A stretch of 16,537 nucleotides of DNA from positions 1-16,537 of the forward strand of contig JAZORR010000027.1 in assembly GCA_045656705.1 (NCBI GenBank), written 5' to 3'. The position numbers and the translations under genes are program-made. The notes below the pieces were generated by a model. It made no database searches. It was given only the letters and a program-made list of their open reading frames with translations, and was not told the DNA's origin. Of this stretch, positions 7,514 through 15,587 are shown piece after piece. The stretch is from RGIG4576 sp045656705 (GTDB lineage Bacteria > Bacteroidota > Bacteroidia > Bacteroidales > Muribaculaceae). Position 1 is the stretch's first letter. The number at the start of each line of letters is the position of its first letter.

Positions 7514-8617
7514 ATGGCACTTCAATGTGGTATTGTAGGGCTTCCAAATGTAGGTAAGTCAACTCTTTTTAACTGTTTGTCGAATGCTAAAGCTCAATCG
7601 GCTAATTTCCCTTTTTGTACTATCGAGCCTAATGTGGGCGTGATCACTGTACCCGACGAAAGATTGAACAAACTTGCCGAGCTTATTAATCCACAAAGAA
7701 TTGTGCCTACTACGGTAGAAATCGTGGATATTGCTGGATTGGTGAAGGGTGCGTCTAAGGGTGAAGGTCTTGGTAACAAGTTCCTTGCCAACATTCGTGA
7801 AACCGACGCTATTATCCATGTGCTTCGTTGCTTCGACGACGATAATATCACTCACGTTGATGGTTCGGTAGATCCTGTTCGCGATAAGGAAATCATCGAC
7901 TACGAACTCCAACTTAAAGACCTCGAAACAGTGGATGCTCGCATCGCTAAGGTGCAAAAGCAAGCTCAAACAGGTGGCGATAAGAATGCAAAACTTGCTT
8001 ATGGCGTGCTTGTGCGTGTGAAAGAGGCTCTTGAACAAGGCAAATCGGCTCGCACAGTAGAATTTGAAACTAAGGACGAGCAAAAGTGTTTCAACGAAAT
8101 GTACCTACTCACTGCTAAGCCTGTGCTTTACGTTTGTAATGTCGACGAAGCAAGTGCTGTAAACGGCAATCAATATGTAGAAAAAGTGCGTGAGGCTGTA
8201 AAAGAAGAAGGTGCTGAAATCCTTATTCTTGCTGCTCGCACCGAAAGCGAAATCGCTGAATTCGAAACCTACGAAGAACGCAAGATGTTCCTCGATGAAA
8301 TGGGACTTGAAGAATCTGGCGTGAATCGTCTTATCCGTGCTGCCTACAAACTTCTCGACCTTGAAACATACCTTACTGCAGGTGTACAAGAGGTGCGTGC
8401 TTGGACCTATCGCAAGGGTAGCAAGGCTCCTCAATGTGCTGGAGTTATCCACACCGACTTCGAAAAGGGTTTCATCCGTGCCGAAGTTATCAAGTACGAA
8501 GACTTCATCACCTATGGTAGCGAAGCAGCTGTGAAAGAAGCAGGTAAGATGAGTGTAGAAGGCAAGGAATATGTGGTGCAAGACGGCGATATCATGCACT
8601 TCCGTTTCAATGTGTAA
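7514..8617 (+). CDS. ychF: Redox-regulated ATPase YchF (OLA1/Obg family)
   Basis: A 367-residue full-length YchF. The P-loop is GLPNVGKST (9-17), switch II is DIAGLVKGAS (72-81), and the position of the NKxD guanine motif holds NVDE (209-212), the change that makes this branch of Obg-type GTPases prefer ATP. The C-terminal 80 residues, beginning near RAWTYRKGSKAPQCAGVIH, are the TGS-like domain with the conserved DFEKGFIRAEVI block. YchF is a cytosolic, ribosome-associated P-loop ATPase linked to translation and the oxidative stress response; its exact role is not settled. It stands alone between its own promoter and a strong terminator, so it is not part of the glycosyltransferase island. 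The start at 7514 gives the family's usual N-terminus. Confidence 0.98.
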   Translation: MALQCGIVGLPNVGKSTLFNCLSNAKAQSANFPFCTIEPNVGVITVPDERLNKLAELINPQRIVPTTVEIVDIAGLVKGASKGEGLGNKFLANIRETDAIIHVLRCFDDDNITHVDGSVDPVRDKEIIDYELQLKDLETVDARIAKVQKQAQTGGDKNAKLAYGVLVRVKEALEQGKSARTVEFETKDEQKCFNEMYLLTAKPVLYVCNVDEASAVNGNQYVEKVREAVKEEGAEILILAARTESEIAEFETYEERKMFLDEMGLEESGVNRLIRAAYKLLDLETYLTAGVQEVRAWTYRKGSKAPQCAGVIHTDFEKGFIRAEVIKYEDFITYGSEAAVKEAGKMSVEGKEYVVQDGDIMHFRFNV

Positions 8618-8653
8618 ACTATAGGGAATTATTTAGGAATTACCTTATATATA

Positions 8654-8687
8654 AATCGGTGCTTGCTAGCAAGCATCGATTTTTTTT
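8654..8687 (+). terminator. Rho-independent terminator after ychF
   Basis: AATCGGTGCTTG (8654-8665) pairs with CAAGCATCGATT (8670-8681) in a 12-bp stem with one G-U pair and a CTAG loop, followed by a run of T to 8687. It lies 37 bases after the ychF stop. Confidence 0.9.
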
Positions 8688-8756
8688 GTAGCACATTTCT
8701 TTGACAGAGTGATTTATCTTTACTTTTTTGTATCAAATTCTTTTTTGAATTGTTAT

Positions 8757-8788
8757 TTTGGAAAGAAAGCAAAAATGATATATCTTTG
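8757..8788 (+). promoter_or_regulatory. Bacteroidota sigma-70-type promoter of the mscS-family gene
   Basis: TTTG (8757-8760), a 20-base spacer and TATCTTTG (8781-8788) match the Bacteroidota consensus well. Transcription would begin around 8794, leaving a leader of about 60 bases before ATG 8854. Confidence 0.75.
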
Positions 8789-8815
8789 TTTTTAAAATAT
8801 ATTCTTATTATATAT

Positions 8816-8849
8816 TCGGTGCTCGTGCGATTGGAGAGTGCCGATTTTT
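8816..8849 (+). promoter_or_regulatory. Terminator-like hairpin in the mscS leader
   Basis: TCGGTGCTC (8816-8824) can pair with GAGTGCCGA (8836-8844) in 9 pairs, two of them G-U, followed directly by five T (8845-8849) and then the start codon at 8854. It sits downstream of the promoter at 8757-8788 and before the gene, so it is in the right place for transcription attenuation or for masking the start. It may instead be only a leader structure. Confidence 0.5.
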
Positions 8850-8853
8850 ATAA

Positions 8854-10050
8854 ATGTTATTTTTTATGATGAACATAAACGAATGGTTTGAATTGCTTGT
8901 TTCTGGGCAAGCAGAATTAGGGGTGCAAGTGATGGTTACCTCTTGCGTGGTATTAGTAGCCTTACTTATCACTGCAATTTATGAAAAATGGATACGCATT
9001 ATTATCGAGAAGGTGATAAATCATTCTAATAATTCTTGGGACGACTATCTTCTTAGCGATAAAGTGTTGCGTGCAGTAGGGTATTTTATTCCACTTTTTA
9101 TTGTGTATTTGGCGATGCCTTATTGCCTTAATCACAACACCATTTTCTTCGAAGCCACAAGTAGGGTGTTGCTATCGGGTATGGTGGTGCTTTTTGCATT
9201 CGTGTTGAGCAGAGTCATCAGTGGAGTTAATGAAAAAATCCAGGCGAGTGATGCCTCAAATCGTCCTACGGCTGGTATTTTCCAAATGATTGCTTTGGTG
9301 GTGTGGTGTCTGTCGGTCATCGTGGTGGTATCCATCCTTATAGATAAAAGTCCTTGGAAACTTCTTGCCGGATTAGGTGGTGCTGCAGCCTTGATGATGT
9401 TGGTGTTTCAAGACACTATCAAGGGATTGGTGGCTGGTGTGCAACTTGCTGCCTACGACCTCATTCATGTGGGCGACTGGATTGCTTTACCTAAGTATGG
9501 CATAGATGGTAGCGTGCAAGAAGTTACGCTCAATGTTATTAAAGTGCGAAATTGGGACAATTCGGTGGCTACTATTCCTCCCTATGTGCTTATGACCGAT
9601 TCATTCCTCAATTATAATAAGATGTCGCAAGAGAAGGCTCGTCGCATTATGATGGACCTCTCTATCGATTTCAGCTCGGTGTGTCTTGCCACACCCGAAC
9701 TCGAGCAATCTCTGAAGGAGAAAGGCCTATATGTGGCTCCTGGAGAAATTATTGCCGATGTGGAAGACGAACGAAAAGTGAATCTTACTCTTTTCTCGCG
9801 TTATGTAGAAAATTACCTCGCCAAGCAACCGTTTGTGCGTAAGGACAAGTATTTTATGGTGCGTGTGCGCAAACCCTTGCCCACAGGCCTGCCTCTCGAG
9901 GTGTATTGCTATGTGAGCAATTCCGAATGGCGACACTTCGAGCACACTCAATCACGCGTGATCGAACACATCATTGCCGTGATGCCTGAGTTTGGTTTGC
10001 GTATATTCCAAAGTCCTTCTGGTACCGACCTCACAAGCCTCAAAAAGTAA
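8854..10050 (+). CDS. MscS-family mechanosensitive ion channel, YbdG-like
   Basis: A 398-residue inner-membrane protein with about five membrane segments (near 24-42, 73-91, 104-124, 142-163 and 168-200). The last is the pore helix of the MscS family: glycine- and alanine-rich LLAGLGGAAALMM followed by VFQDTIKGLVAG. Next comes the MscS beta domain (HVGDWI, 205-210; GSVQEVTLNVIKVRNWDNS, 219-237; TIPPYVL, 240-246). The 'WDNSVATIPPY...FLNYNKM' block and the length near 400 residues point to the YbdG (miniconductance, osmotic-stress) branch rather than the shorter MscS itself. It should release solutes under hypo-osmotic shock. ATGs at 8854, 8866 and 8869 are all possible starts; the first gives the longest form. 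It has its own promoter and leader hairpin. The next gene starts 60 bases on without a visible promoter. Confidence 0.93.
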   Translation: MLFFMMNINEWFELLVSGQAELGVQVMVTSCVVLVALLITAIYEKWIRIIIEKVINHSNNSWDDYLLSDKVLRAVGYFIPLFIVYLAMPYCLNHNTIFFEATSRVLLSGMVVLFAFVLSRVISGVNEKIQASDASNRPTAGIFQMIALVVWCLSVIVVVSILIDKSPWKLLAGLGGAAALMMLVFQDTIKGLVAGVQLAAYDLIHVGDWIALPKYGIDGSVQEVTLNVIKVRNWDNSVATIPPYVLMTDSFLNYNKMSQEKARRIMMDLSIDFSSVCLATPELEQSLKEKGLYVAPGEIIADVEDERKVNLTLFSRYVENYLAKQPFVRKDKYFMVRVRKPLPTGLPLEVYCYVSNSEWRHFEHTQSRVIEHIIAVMPEFGLRIFQSPSGTDLTSLKK

Positions 10051-10110
10051 TCGGTGATCTTGGATAATCAATAACATCATTGTAGAATATTTTATTAAAT
10101 GTAAATCATT

Positions 10111-12372
10111 ATGAATTTATATCGTAGTTGTTTTAATAGTGCATTAATTGGTGCTTTGTTATTCCTATTATCGCTTCCAGCATCATCGTATGCAAATAAG
10201 CACTCGCTATATCAGTATCCATCTCAAGAAAAGATTAACAAGCAGGTAGATTCTGTATTCCGTAAACTTTCTACAAGAGAAAAGATAGCTCAAATTATGG
10301 TCATCGACATTAGAGCCGAAGATACTAAAGAAATGAAAGCTATTCAGAACAAACTTGTCAAGAAAGAGAAAATCGGAGGAATTATTCCACTTGGCGAAAA
10401 ATCTTTCACTTCGGCAATGAAGCGAATGAATGAACTTAACAAGATGGCAAAAATACCTATGCTTGTAACTATTGATGCCGAGTGGGGAGCAAATATGCGT
10501 TATATAGATGTACCTGCATTTCCTCGCTTTTTGCAAATGGGAGCTCTTACCGACGATTCATTGATATATGAGGTGGGAAAGTTGATAGGGAAGGAATGTC
10601 GTTCGCTTAAAATGCAAGTGAATTATTCGCCAGTATTGGATATCAACAACAATCCCGAACGACATATTGTCAATACACGATGTTTTGCCGAAGAAAAAGA
10701 AATAGTGGCTAAATATAGTATTACTATGATGCGTGGTATGCGTGCTGCAGGTGTAGCAGGGTCGGCAAAACACTTCCCTGGACATGGGGATACTGATGTG
10801 GATTCGCATTTAGCATTACCTCTGTTACCATATACCATAGAAAGACTTGATAGTTTGGAGTTGTATCCTTATAAGCATCTAATTGCCGATGGTATAGAGA
10901 TGGTGATGGTGGGACATTTGAGCATTCCTGCATTGGATCCTACAGGCACTCCATCTTCTATTTCAAAACCTATCGTTACCGGACTTTTAAAAGAGAAATT
11001 AGGCTATGATGGCATAATTTGTACAGATGCACTGAATATGTTTGGTGTATCTAAGGAGAGTGGTCTTGCAAAGAAAGATATTCCGTTGGCGGCTTACAAA
11101 GCAGGTGTGGATATGCTTCTTATGCCTGAGGATGTAGAAGAATCGATTACAGTTATAGAGAATGCTCTAAAAAATGGTGAGATCACTATGGAGAGCCTTG
11201 ATATGAGAGTGAAGAAAATGCTTGCTCTGAAGGCTCGTCTTGGTGTATTCGACAAAGGATATAGCCCTTATGTTGACATAGATAAACTTAATGAGTTTAC
11301 CGATCAAAACTTAATGACTCCACAAATGGAGGAGAAGTTAGATCTAATCAACAAGGTTTCGAAAGAAACAATGATAGTGCTTTTCAATGATAATTCTGCT
11401 GGATATGGTATCCCTGTTTCCTTTGAGGGCAAGAAAGTTGCGTATGTAGGTTTCAAACAACCACATTTAGGACATGAGTTTGGCGTATTGGCTAATAGGT
11501 ATGGACAAGTGGATACTATTTTGTTAGACGACAATGCTTCTGTTGCCGAATTGAAAGTAGCCCGTGACAAAGTGCGTAATCACGATCTCGTAATTTTTGG
11601 TTTCAATGGTGTGGATCTACGCCCTTATAAAAATTATGGAATAGTGCACGAAGAGATAGAATTTATTACCAATTGGGCTGCTGAGCAACCTATGATTGCT
11701 GTGTATCTTGGCTCTCCTTATGCTATTTCTAAGGTGCCTAACTATAAAAACTTTACAGCTTGGGTTATTGGTCACATCAACACTCAATCAAATAATTTTG
11801 CTGCAGCGCAAGTCGTATTTGGTGGTGTTCCGGCTGTAGGTGTTCTTCCAGTAAGTGCAGCATCCTACAAACCAGGTGAATCTGTTATCATTCCCGATAG
11901 ATATCGTGAAGAATATTTCCACTATGTAGGTACGCGAGCCGATTCTTTGGCTCTTGTTCCTATGGATTTGAAAGAAAAAAGTGCTGCTTTGACTTTGTTG
12001 CCACAAGTAGCCGAACTTGTGGCAGGAGGAAAATTAAAGCTATCTGATTCAGTTGCCGAATTGCTCGGATTGGAGAAAGTTGACAAATCATTAACAGTAT
12101 CGTCATTGCTTGCCGATCACAAGTCAAAGGTTAATGCCGACTATTTGCGTTCTTTGCTTAATACATATCGCAATCATACGTCAATAGAAAATGTGGCACA
12201 AAATATGTTTGCCACTATAGGAATGAACTCCACTTCTATATCAAGAACAGAGGTTCACACCACTGGCTACGATTACAACAAATTCTTGTTTACACTTAAA
12301 AACAAAGGTAAATATGCTGGCAAGCAAGTGATTTCACCTGAGGCAGCAGAGTTGGTTTTAAAATGTTTATAA
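10111..12372 (+). CDS. Secreted GH3 beta-N-acetylhexosaminidase with degenerate serine-hydrolase tail
   Basis: A 753-residue protein. Residues 1-28 form a signal peptide (hydrophobic ALIGALLFLLSLPAS, likely cut after SYA), with no lipobox Cys, so it goes to the periplasm or beyond. The GH3 barrel carries KHFPGHGDTDVDSH (220-233), the Asp-His loop typical of NagZ-type hexosaminidases, and TDALNM (305-310), where D306 is the likely nucleophile. A GH3 C-terminal alpha/beta domain follows to about residue 600. Bacteroidales relatives I know of carry a further beta-lactamase-type serine hydrolase and are near 1000 residues. Here only a short region remains: LPQVAELVAGGKLKLSD (630-646) and DKSLTVSSLL (658-667) resemble the blocks around the active site, but the SxxK motif is missing. 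It likely trims GlcNAc from peptidoglycan or glycans. Codons are more A/T-rich than in ychF or the aminopeptidase. No clear promoter lies in the 60 bases upstream. Confidence 0.9.
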   Translation: MNLYRSCFNSALIGALLFLLSLPASSYANKHSLYQYPSQEKINKQVDSVFRKLSTREKIAQIMVIDIRAEDTKEMKAIQNKLVKKEKIGGIIPLGEKSFTSAMKRMNELNKMAKIPMLVTIDAEWGANMRYIDVPAFPRFLQMGALTDDSLIYEVGKLIGKECRSLKMQVNYSPVLDINNNPERHIVNTRCFAEEKEIVAKYSITMMRGMRAAGVAGSAKHFPGHGDTDVDSHLALPLLPYTIERLDSLELYPYKHLIADGIEMVMVGHLSIPALDPTGTPSSISKPIVTGLLKEKLGYDGIICTDALNMFGVSKESGLAKKDIPLAAYKAGVDMLLMPEDVEESITVIENALKNGEITMESLDMRVKKMLALKARLGVFDKGYSPYVDIDKLNEFTDQNLMTPQMEEKLDLINKVSKETMIVLFNDNSAGYGIPVSFEGKKVAYVGFKQPHLGHEFGVLANRYGQVDTILLDDNASVAELKVARDKVRNHDLVIFGFNGVDLRPYKNYGIVHEEIEFITNWAAEQPMIAVYLGSPYAISKVPNYKNFTAWVIGHINTQSNNFAAAQVVFGGVPAVGVLPVSAASYKPGESVIIPDRYREEYFHYVGTRADSLALVPMDLKEKSAALTLLPQVAELVAGGKLKLSDSVAELLGLEKVDKSLTVSSLLADHKSKVNADYLRSLLNTYRNHTSIENVAQNMFATIGMNSTSISRTEVHTTGYDYNKFLFTLKNKGKYAGKQVISPEAAELVLKCL

Positions 12373-12385
12373 TGTTATAAAAAAG

Positions 12386-12415
12386 TTGAGGTCGCTTTTA
12401 GGAAAGCGACCTCAA
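12386..12415. terminator. Strong bidirectional terminator between convergent genes
   Basis: TTGAGGTCGCTTT (12386-12398) pairs perfectly, 13 bp, with 12403-12415 around a 4-base loop. On the minus strand it is followed by a good U-tract (complement of the A-run at 12379-12384), so it best serves the leftward glycosyltransferase. On the plus strand, 13 bases after the GH3 stop, the T-tract is weak. Confidence 0.88.
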
Positions 12416-12423
12416 TTATTTGA

Positions 12424-13173
12424 TTAAGACTTTATCTTTCTCAATAGATATCGAGGAATAAACGATATATGGAGCAATACGGTGGTTATTGTTCCATAAT
12501 TTTTACACATAATATCGAAACGCTCCTTTAGCGATTTCTTGTGATACTTATCGGTGAGGCCATCGGTGAGGAAACTCACGATAGGGGTAGCACCCAAATA
12601 AGCATTCTTGCGCGACTTGCGTAAGCACTTGATACACCAATCGTAGTCGGCCGAGAAGCGATACGATAGGTCGTAGGTAGGCACTATCGTGCGACGAGGC
12701 ACAAACGCCTGATGGCACACAAGCATTCCTCTTTTGAAACTTTCGACTGTGAGCTCTTCTGGTGCCGTGAGATGACGCATTCCCACCACCTCGCGTTTAC
12801 TGTTCACTATCTGTGTTTGACCGTAGATGATATCCACATCATCGTTGGCAAGTGCTGCCATTCGGCTCAGCGAATCCGATGAAGCGAAACTGTCGCCTGC
12901 GTTGAGGAATATCAGAAATTCCCCGCGTGCGCGTGCGATACTCTTATTCATGGCATCATATAGTCCCTTGTCGGGTTCTGAATGAATTACCATTTGCTCT
13001 ATTCCTGCATTGCGTGCCACATCGAGTGTGTTGTCGCGCGATGCGCCATCTATCACTAAGTGTTCAAAGTCGGTAAATGTTTGCTCTTTGATACTTTGTA
13101 GAGTAGGGGGCAATACTTCGGCCGCATTATATGTTACGGTGATGATACTGAATAGAGGCTTTTTATTTGTCAT
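12424..13173 (-). CDS. Family 2 glycosyltransferase (WcaA-like)
   Basis: A 249-residue, compact GT2: FSIITVTYNAAEVL (8-21), IDGASRDNT (41-49), SEPDKGLYDAMNKSIARARG (65-84) and FLNAGD (89-94), the metal-site position. The 'SE.D.G.YDAMNKG...G....FLNADD' pattern marks the branch often annotated as colanic-acid or O-antigen glycosyltransferases. CHQA (153-156) and SADYDW (174-179) are the conserved later blocks. It is a stand-alone gene, with a -7 box about 20 bases upstream and a strong terminator 9 bases downstream, set apart from the main glycosyltransferase island by ychF, mscS and the GH3 gene. No membrane span is evident. Substrate unknown. Confidence 0.92.
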   Translation of the reverse strand: MTNKKPLFSIITVTYNAAEVLPPTLQSIKEQTFTDFEHLVIDGASRDNTLDVARNAGIEQMVIHSEPDKGLYDAMNKSIARARGEFLIFLNAGDSFASSDSLSRMAALANDDVDIIYGQTQIVNSKREVVGMRHLTAPEELTVESFKRGMLVCHQAFVPRRTIVPTYDLSYRFSADYDWCIKCLRKSRKNAYLGATPIVSFLTDGLTDKYHKKSLKERFDIMCKNYGTITTVLLHISFIPRYLLRKIKS

Positions 13174-13192
13174 TTTTATCGCTTATTTTTTG

Positions 13193-13200
13193 CAAAGGTA
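13193..13200 (-). promoter_or_regulatory. -7 box for the lone GT2
   Basis: On the minus strand this is TACCTTTG (TAnnTTTG), 20 bases before the ATG at 13173. A TTTG at 13226-13229 (minus strand) is 25 bases further upstream, a bit far. Confidence 0.55.
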
Positions 13201-13318
13201 GCGAAAAATTGCAAACCAATAATCGCAAAGAGGGGGCGAAAACCACTAAAAAGTGAGATTTTTTCATCTCTTTGCGAAAATTTATAGCAAGAAAAGCGTT
13301 TATATTAAGGAAAAACAT

Positions 13319-13326
13319 TAATTTTG
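13319..13326 (+). promoter_or_regulatory. -7 box of the ferredoxin gene
   Basis: TAATTTTG fits TAnnTTTG and lies 40 bases before the ferredoxin ATG at 13366. The leader between is A/T-rich. An upstream partner is weak (GTTTA near 13298). Confidence 0.55.
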
Positions 13327-13365
13327 CATTTACATATATGTTTAATCATTTAAAAATTTACAACT

Positions 13366-13533
13366 ATGGCATACGTAATTACTGATAGCTGTGTAGCTTG
13401 TGGAACATGTCTTCCAAACTGTCCAGTAGGTGCAATCTCTGAAGGCGATATCTACAAAATCGACGCTGATACTTGTATCGATTGCGGTACTTGTGCAGGT
13501 GAATGTCCAGCTGGTGCTATCGAACAAGCTTAA
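13366..13533 (+). CDS. 2[4Fe-4S] ferredoxin
   Basis: A 55-residue protein beginning MAYVITDSCVACGTC. Two complete CxxCxxCxxxCP motifs are seen: C9, C12, C15, C19 and C37, C40, C43, C47, each expected to bind one [4Fe-4S] cluster. The two halves are internal repeats, as in clostridial-type ferredoxins, and the length is the usual one for that family. It is a cytosolic low-potential electron carrier, for example for pyruvate:ferredoxin oxidoreductase and related enzymes of anaerobes, which fits a strictly anaerobic host. It is a single-gene unit with its own -7 box and a strong terminator, so the neighbours do not name its partner. Confidence 0.96.
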   Translation: MAYVITDSCVACGTCLPNCPVGAISEGDIYKIDADTCIDCGTCAGECPAGAIEQA

Positions 13534-13563
13534 TCTACACTGTTAATATTACAAGTGTAATAC

Positions 13564-13596
13564 AGGCAGAGCTCAATTGAGTTTCTGCCTTTTTTT
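13564..13596 (+). terminator. Rho-independent terminator after ferredoxin
   Basis: AGGCAGA (13564-13570) pairs with TCTGCCT (13584-13590), and the inner CTCAATTGAG is itself self-complementary. A T-run follows to 13596. It lies 30 bases after the ferredoxin stop. Confidence 0.88.
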
Positions 13597-13604
13597 ATGC
13601 ATCT

Positions 13605-13639
13605 TTTGTGAAATAGTATGAAAAAAATAAGTATCTTTG
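13605..13639 (+). promoter_or_regulatory. Promoter of the aminopeptidase P gene
   Basis: TTTG (13605-13608), a 23-base spacer and TATCTTTG (13632-13639) match the Bacteroidota consensus. The ATG at 13679 lies 39 bases downstream. Confidence 0.7.
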
Positions 13640-13678
13640 CGTGATAACGAATGAAAACTACTAAAAACATATATTACT

Positions 13679-15463
13679 ATGAGTAAAGATACTGTAAAAA
13701 ATCTCGAAGCCTTGCGCGAAGAGATGCGAAAGAATAGAGTGAGTGCTGTCATCATTCCTGGTACCGACCCTCACCAAAGTGAATATGTAAATCCTCATTG
13801 GAAGGTACGCGATTGGGTTACCGGCTTCACTGGTAGCAATGGTACTGCAGTGGTTACTATGAATGCTGCGGGATTGTGGACCGACTCACGTTACTTCCTC
13901 CAAGCTGCTGACCAACTTCAAGACTCTGGTTTCGACCTTCACAAGGAAGATATTCCGGGTGAGGCCACTGTCACCGAATGGCTTGCCGAACAATTAGGCG
14001 AAGATGAAGTGCTTGCCGTAGATGGTCGTTTGTTTACCATCGTGCGTGCCAACCAACTCGAAGAGTTCTGTGGGGCTAATGGTTTCCGTTTTGCTACCGA
14101 CTTTGCTCCTGCCGATGATATTTGGACCGATCGTCCTGCTCGTCCTATGACTAAAGCCTTCGTTCACGATGCTAAATATGCTGGCGAAGATGCTGCAAGC
14201 AAGATTGATAGAGTGCTTGCCGAAGTGGAGGCTATGGGAGCCGACGCTATTTTCCTTCCTGCACTCGACGATATTGCTTGGACTCTTAATATTCGTGGTG
14301 CCGATGTAGAATGTAATCCTCTTGTAGTGTCATATCTTTATCTCTCACGCGACGAAAAGGTGCTTTTCGTTGATGCCGAAAAGATTGACTCTGAAGTGGA
14401 AGCACACCTCAAGGCTGTAGGTGTGAAACTTATGCCTTACGACGATGTGCAAAAATGGTTGCATAAGGAAGTCAACACACACACCACCGTTCTTCTCGAT
14501 CCTAATAAGGTGAGCGATACTCTTTTCCGTGCTATGCAATGCTATAAGGTGTTTGGTGCATCTCCTGTGGCTCCTCTCAAGGCCATCAAAAACGATGTAC
14601 AAATCTCAGGCACTCGCAAGGCTATGGAACGCGATGGTGCTGCTCTTGTTCGCCTATGGATGTGGATCGAAAAGATGGCACCTACAGGCACTATCAACGA
14701 GATGGATGTGGCTGCAAAGGCTATCGAATATCGCTCTCTTAGCGATATGTATCGTGGCGAAAGTTTCGGTATGATTGCTGGATACAAGGAACACGGTGCT
14801 ATTGTTCACTACTCGGCATCGCCCGAATCAGCTTCTACCCTCAAGGCAGAAGGTCTCCTACTTGTAGATAGTGGTGGCCAATATCTCGATGGTACTACCG
14901 ATATCACTCGCACTATGTCGCTCGGTAATCCTACCGAAAGCGAAAAGCACGACTACACACTTGTTCTTAAAGGCCACTTGGCTGTGGGACGTGCTGTATT
15001 CCCTGTAGGCACTCGCGGTAGTCAACTCGATGCACTTGCACGCATCTATCAATGGCAAGAAATGATGACATATCTTCACGGCACAGGACACGGCGTTGGC
15101 CACTTCCTTGGCGTACACGAAGGTCCACAAAACATTCGTCTGAACGAAAATCCTACCACACTCAAGCCAGGTATGATCACAAGTAACGAACCAGGACTTT
15201 ACAAAGCTGGCAAGTATGGTATTCGCACCGAAAACCTAGTACTCACAGTTCCTGCAGGACACAGCGAAGAGTTTGGCGACTTCTTGAAGTTTGAAGCACT
15301 CACACTCTTCCCTTACGACAAGAACCTGATAGATATGACAATGCTTAGCGCTGAAGAAGTGGCACAAGTCAATGCTTACCACGACGAAGTTCGCACTCGA
15401 CTCACTCCATATCTCAACGAAGAAGAGCGAGCATGGCTCAACGCACGCACTCAAGCATTATAA
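13679..15463 (+). CDS. Xaa-Pro aminopeptidase (aminopeptidase P, M24B)
   Basis: A 594-residue enzyme that removes the N-terminal residue from peptides with proline in second place. It shows the three-domain layout of long, eukaryote-like aminopeptidase P (XPNPEP1 type): two creatinase-like N-terminal domains (about 1-310), the pita-bread M24 domain (about 311-540) and a short C-terminal extension (541-594). All five metal ligands are in place: D397 and D408 (VDSGG...GTTDIT), H471 (HGTGHGVGH, 467-475), E504 (TSNEPG) and E518 (GIRTEN). Their spacings (11, 63, 33, 14) match XPNPEP1 to within one residue. It should therefore be active with Mn2+ or a similar metal. No signal peptide is seen, so it is cytosolic and serves peptide breakdown, fitting an amino-acid-using gut or oral anaerobe. 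It is a single gene with its own promoter. Confidence 0.96.
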   Translation: MSKDTVKNLEALREEMRKNRVSAVIIPGTDPHQSEYVNPHWKVRDWVTGFTGSNGTAVVTMNAAGLWTDSRYFLQAADQLQDSGFDLHKEDIPGEATVTEWLAEQLGEDEVLAVDGRLFTIVRANQLEEFCGANGFRFATDFAPADDIWTDRPARPMTKAFVHDAKYAGEDAASKIDRVLAEVEAMGADAIFLPALDDIAWTLNIRGADVECNPLVVSYLYLSRDEKVLFVDAEKIDSEVEAHLKAVGVKLMPYDDVQKWLHKEVNTHTTVLLDPNKVSDTLFRAMQCYKVFGASPVAPLKAIKNDVQISGTRKAMERDGAALVRLWMWIEKMAPTGTINEMDVAAKAIEYRSLSDMYRGESFGMIAGYKEHGAIVHYSASPESASTLKAEGLLLVDSGGQYLDGTTDITRTMSLGNPTESEKHDYTLVLKGHLAVGRAVFPVGTRGSQLDALARIYQWQEMMTYLHGTGHGVGHFLGVHEGPQNIRLNENPTTLKPGMITSNEPGLYKAGKYGIRTENLVLTVPAGHSEEFGDFLKFEALTLFPYDKNLIDMTMLSAEEVAQVNAYHDEVRTRLTPYLNEEERAWLNARTQAL

Positions 15464-15485
15464 TAAATTAACGAGGATTTAGAGA

Positions 15486-15520
15486 TAAGTACGGACGCAC
15501 GATCGTGCGTCCACTACTTA
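15486..15520. repeat. Palindromic (REP-like) element after the aminopeptidase gene
   Basis: Bases 15493-15512 are a perfect 20-base palindrome, GGACGCACGATCGTGCGTCC. It is extended by TAAGTA (15486-15491) pairing with TACTTA (15515-15520) across small bulges. It is G/C-rich in an A/T-rich spacer and lies 23 bases after a stop codon, as REP-type dispersed palindromes do. No T-run follows, so it is not a typical terminator, though it could protect the 3' end or be a protein-binding site. The rest of the 15464-15587 spacer holds no gene and no clear -7 box. Confidence 0.75.
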
Positions 15521-15587
15521 CCCACTATAGGAAATTATCAGATGTCTTAGTCATCTTTAACTCCTCACTCCTAACTAAAAAAAAAGC

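Noticed and set aside
10051..10110. Promoter search before the GH3 gene
   Set aside because: No TAnnTTTG box was found in the 60 bases. The gene may be co-transcribed with the channel gene, but this cannot be shown from sequence.
8618..15538. Shared 15-mer ACTATAGGRAATTAT at 8618-8632 and 15524-15538, both after a gene
   Set aside because: With one mismatch in A/T-rich sequence, several such pairs are expected by chance in 16.5 kb.
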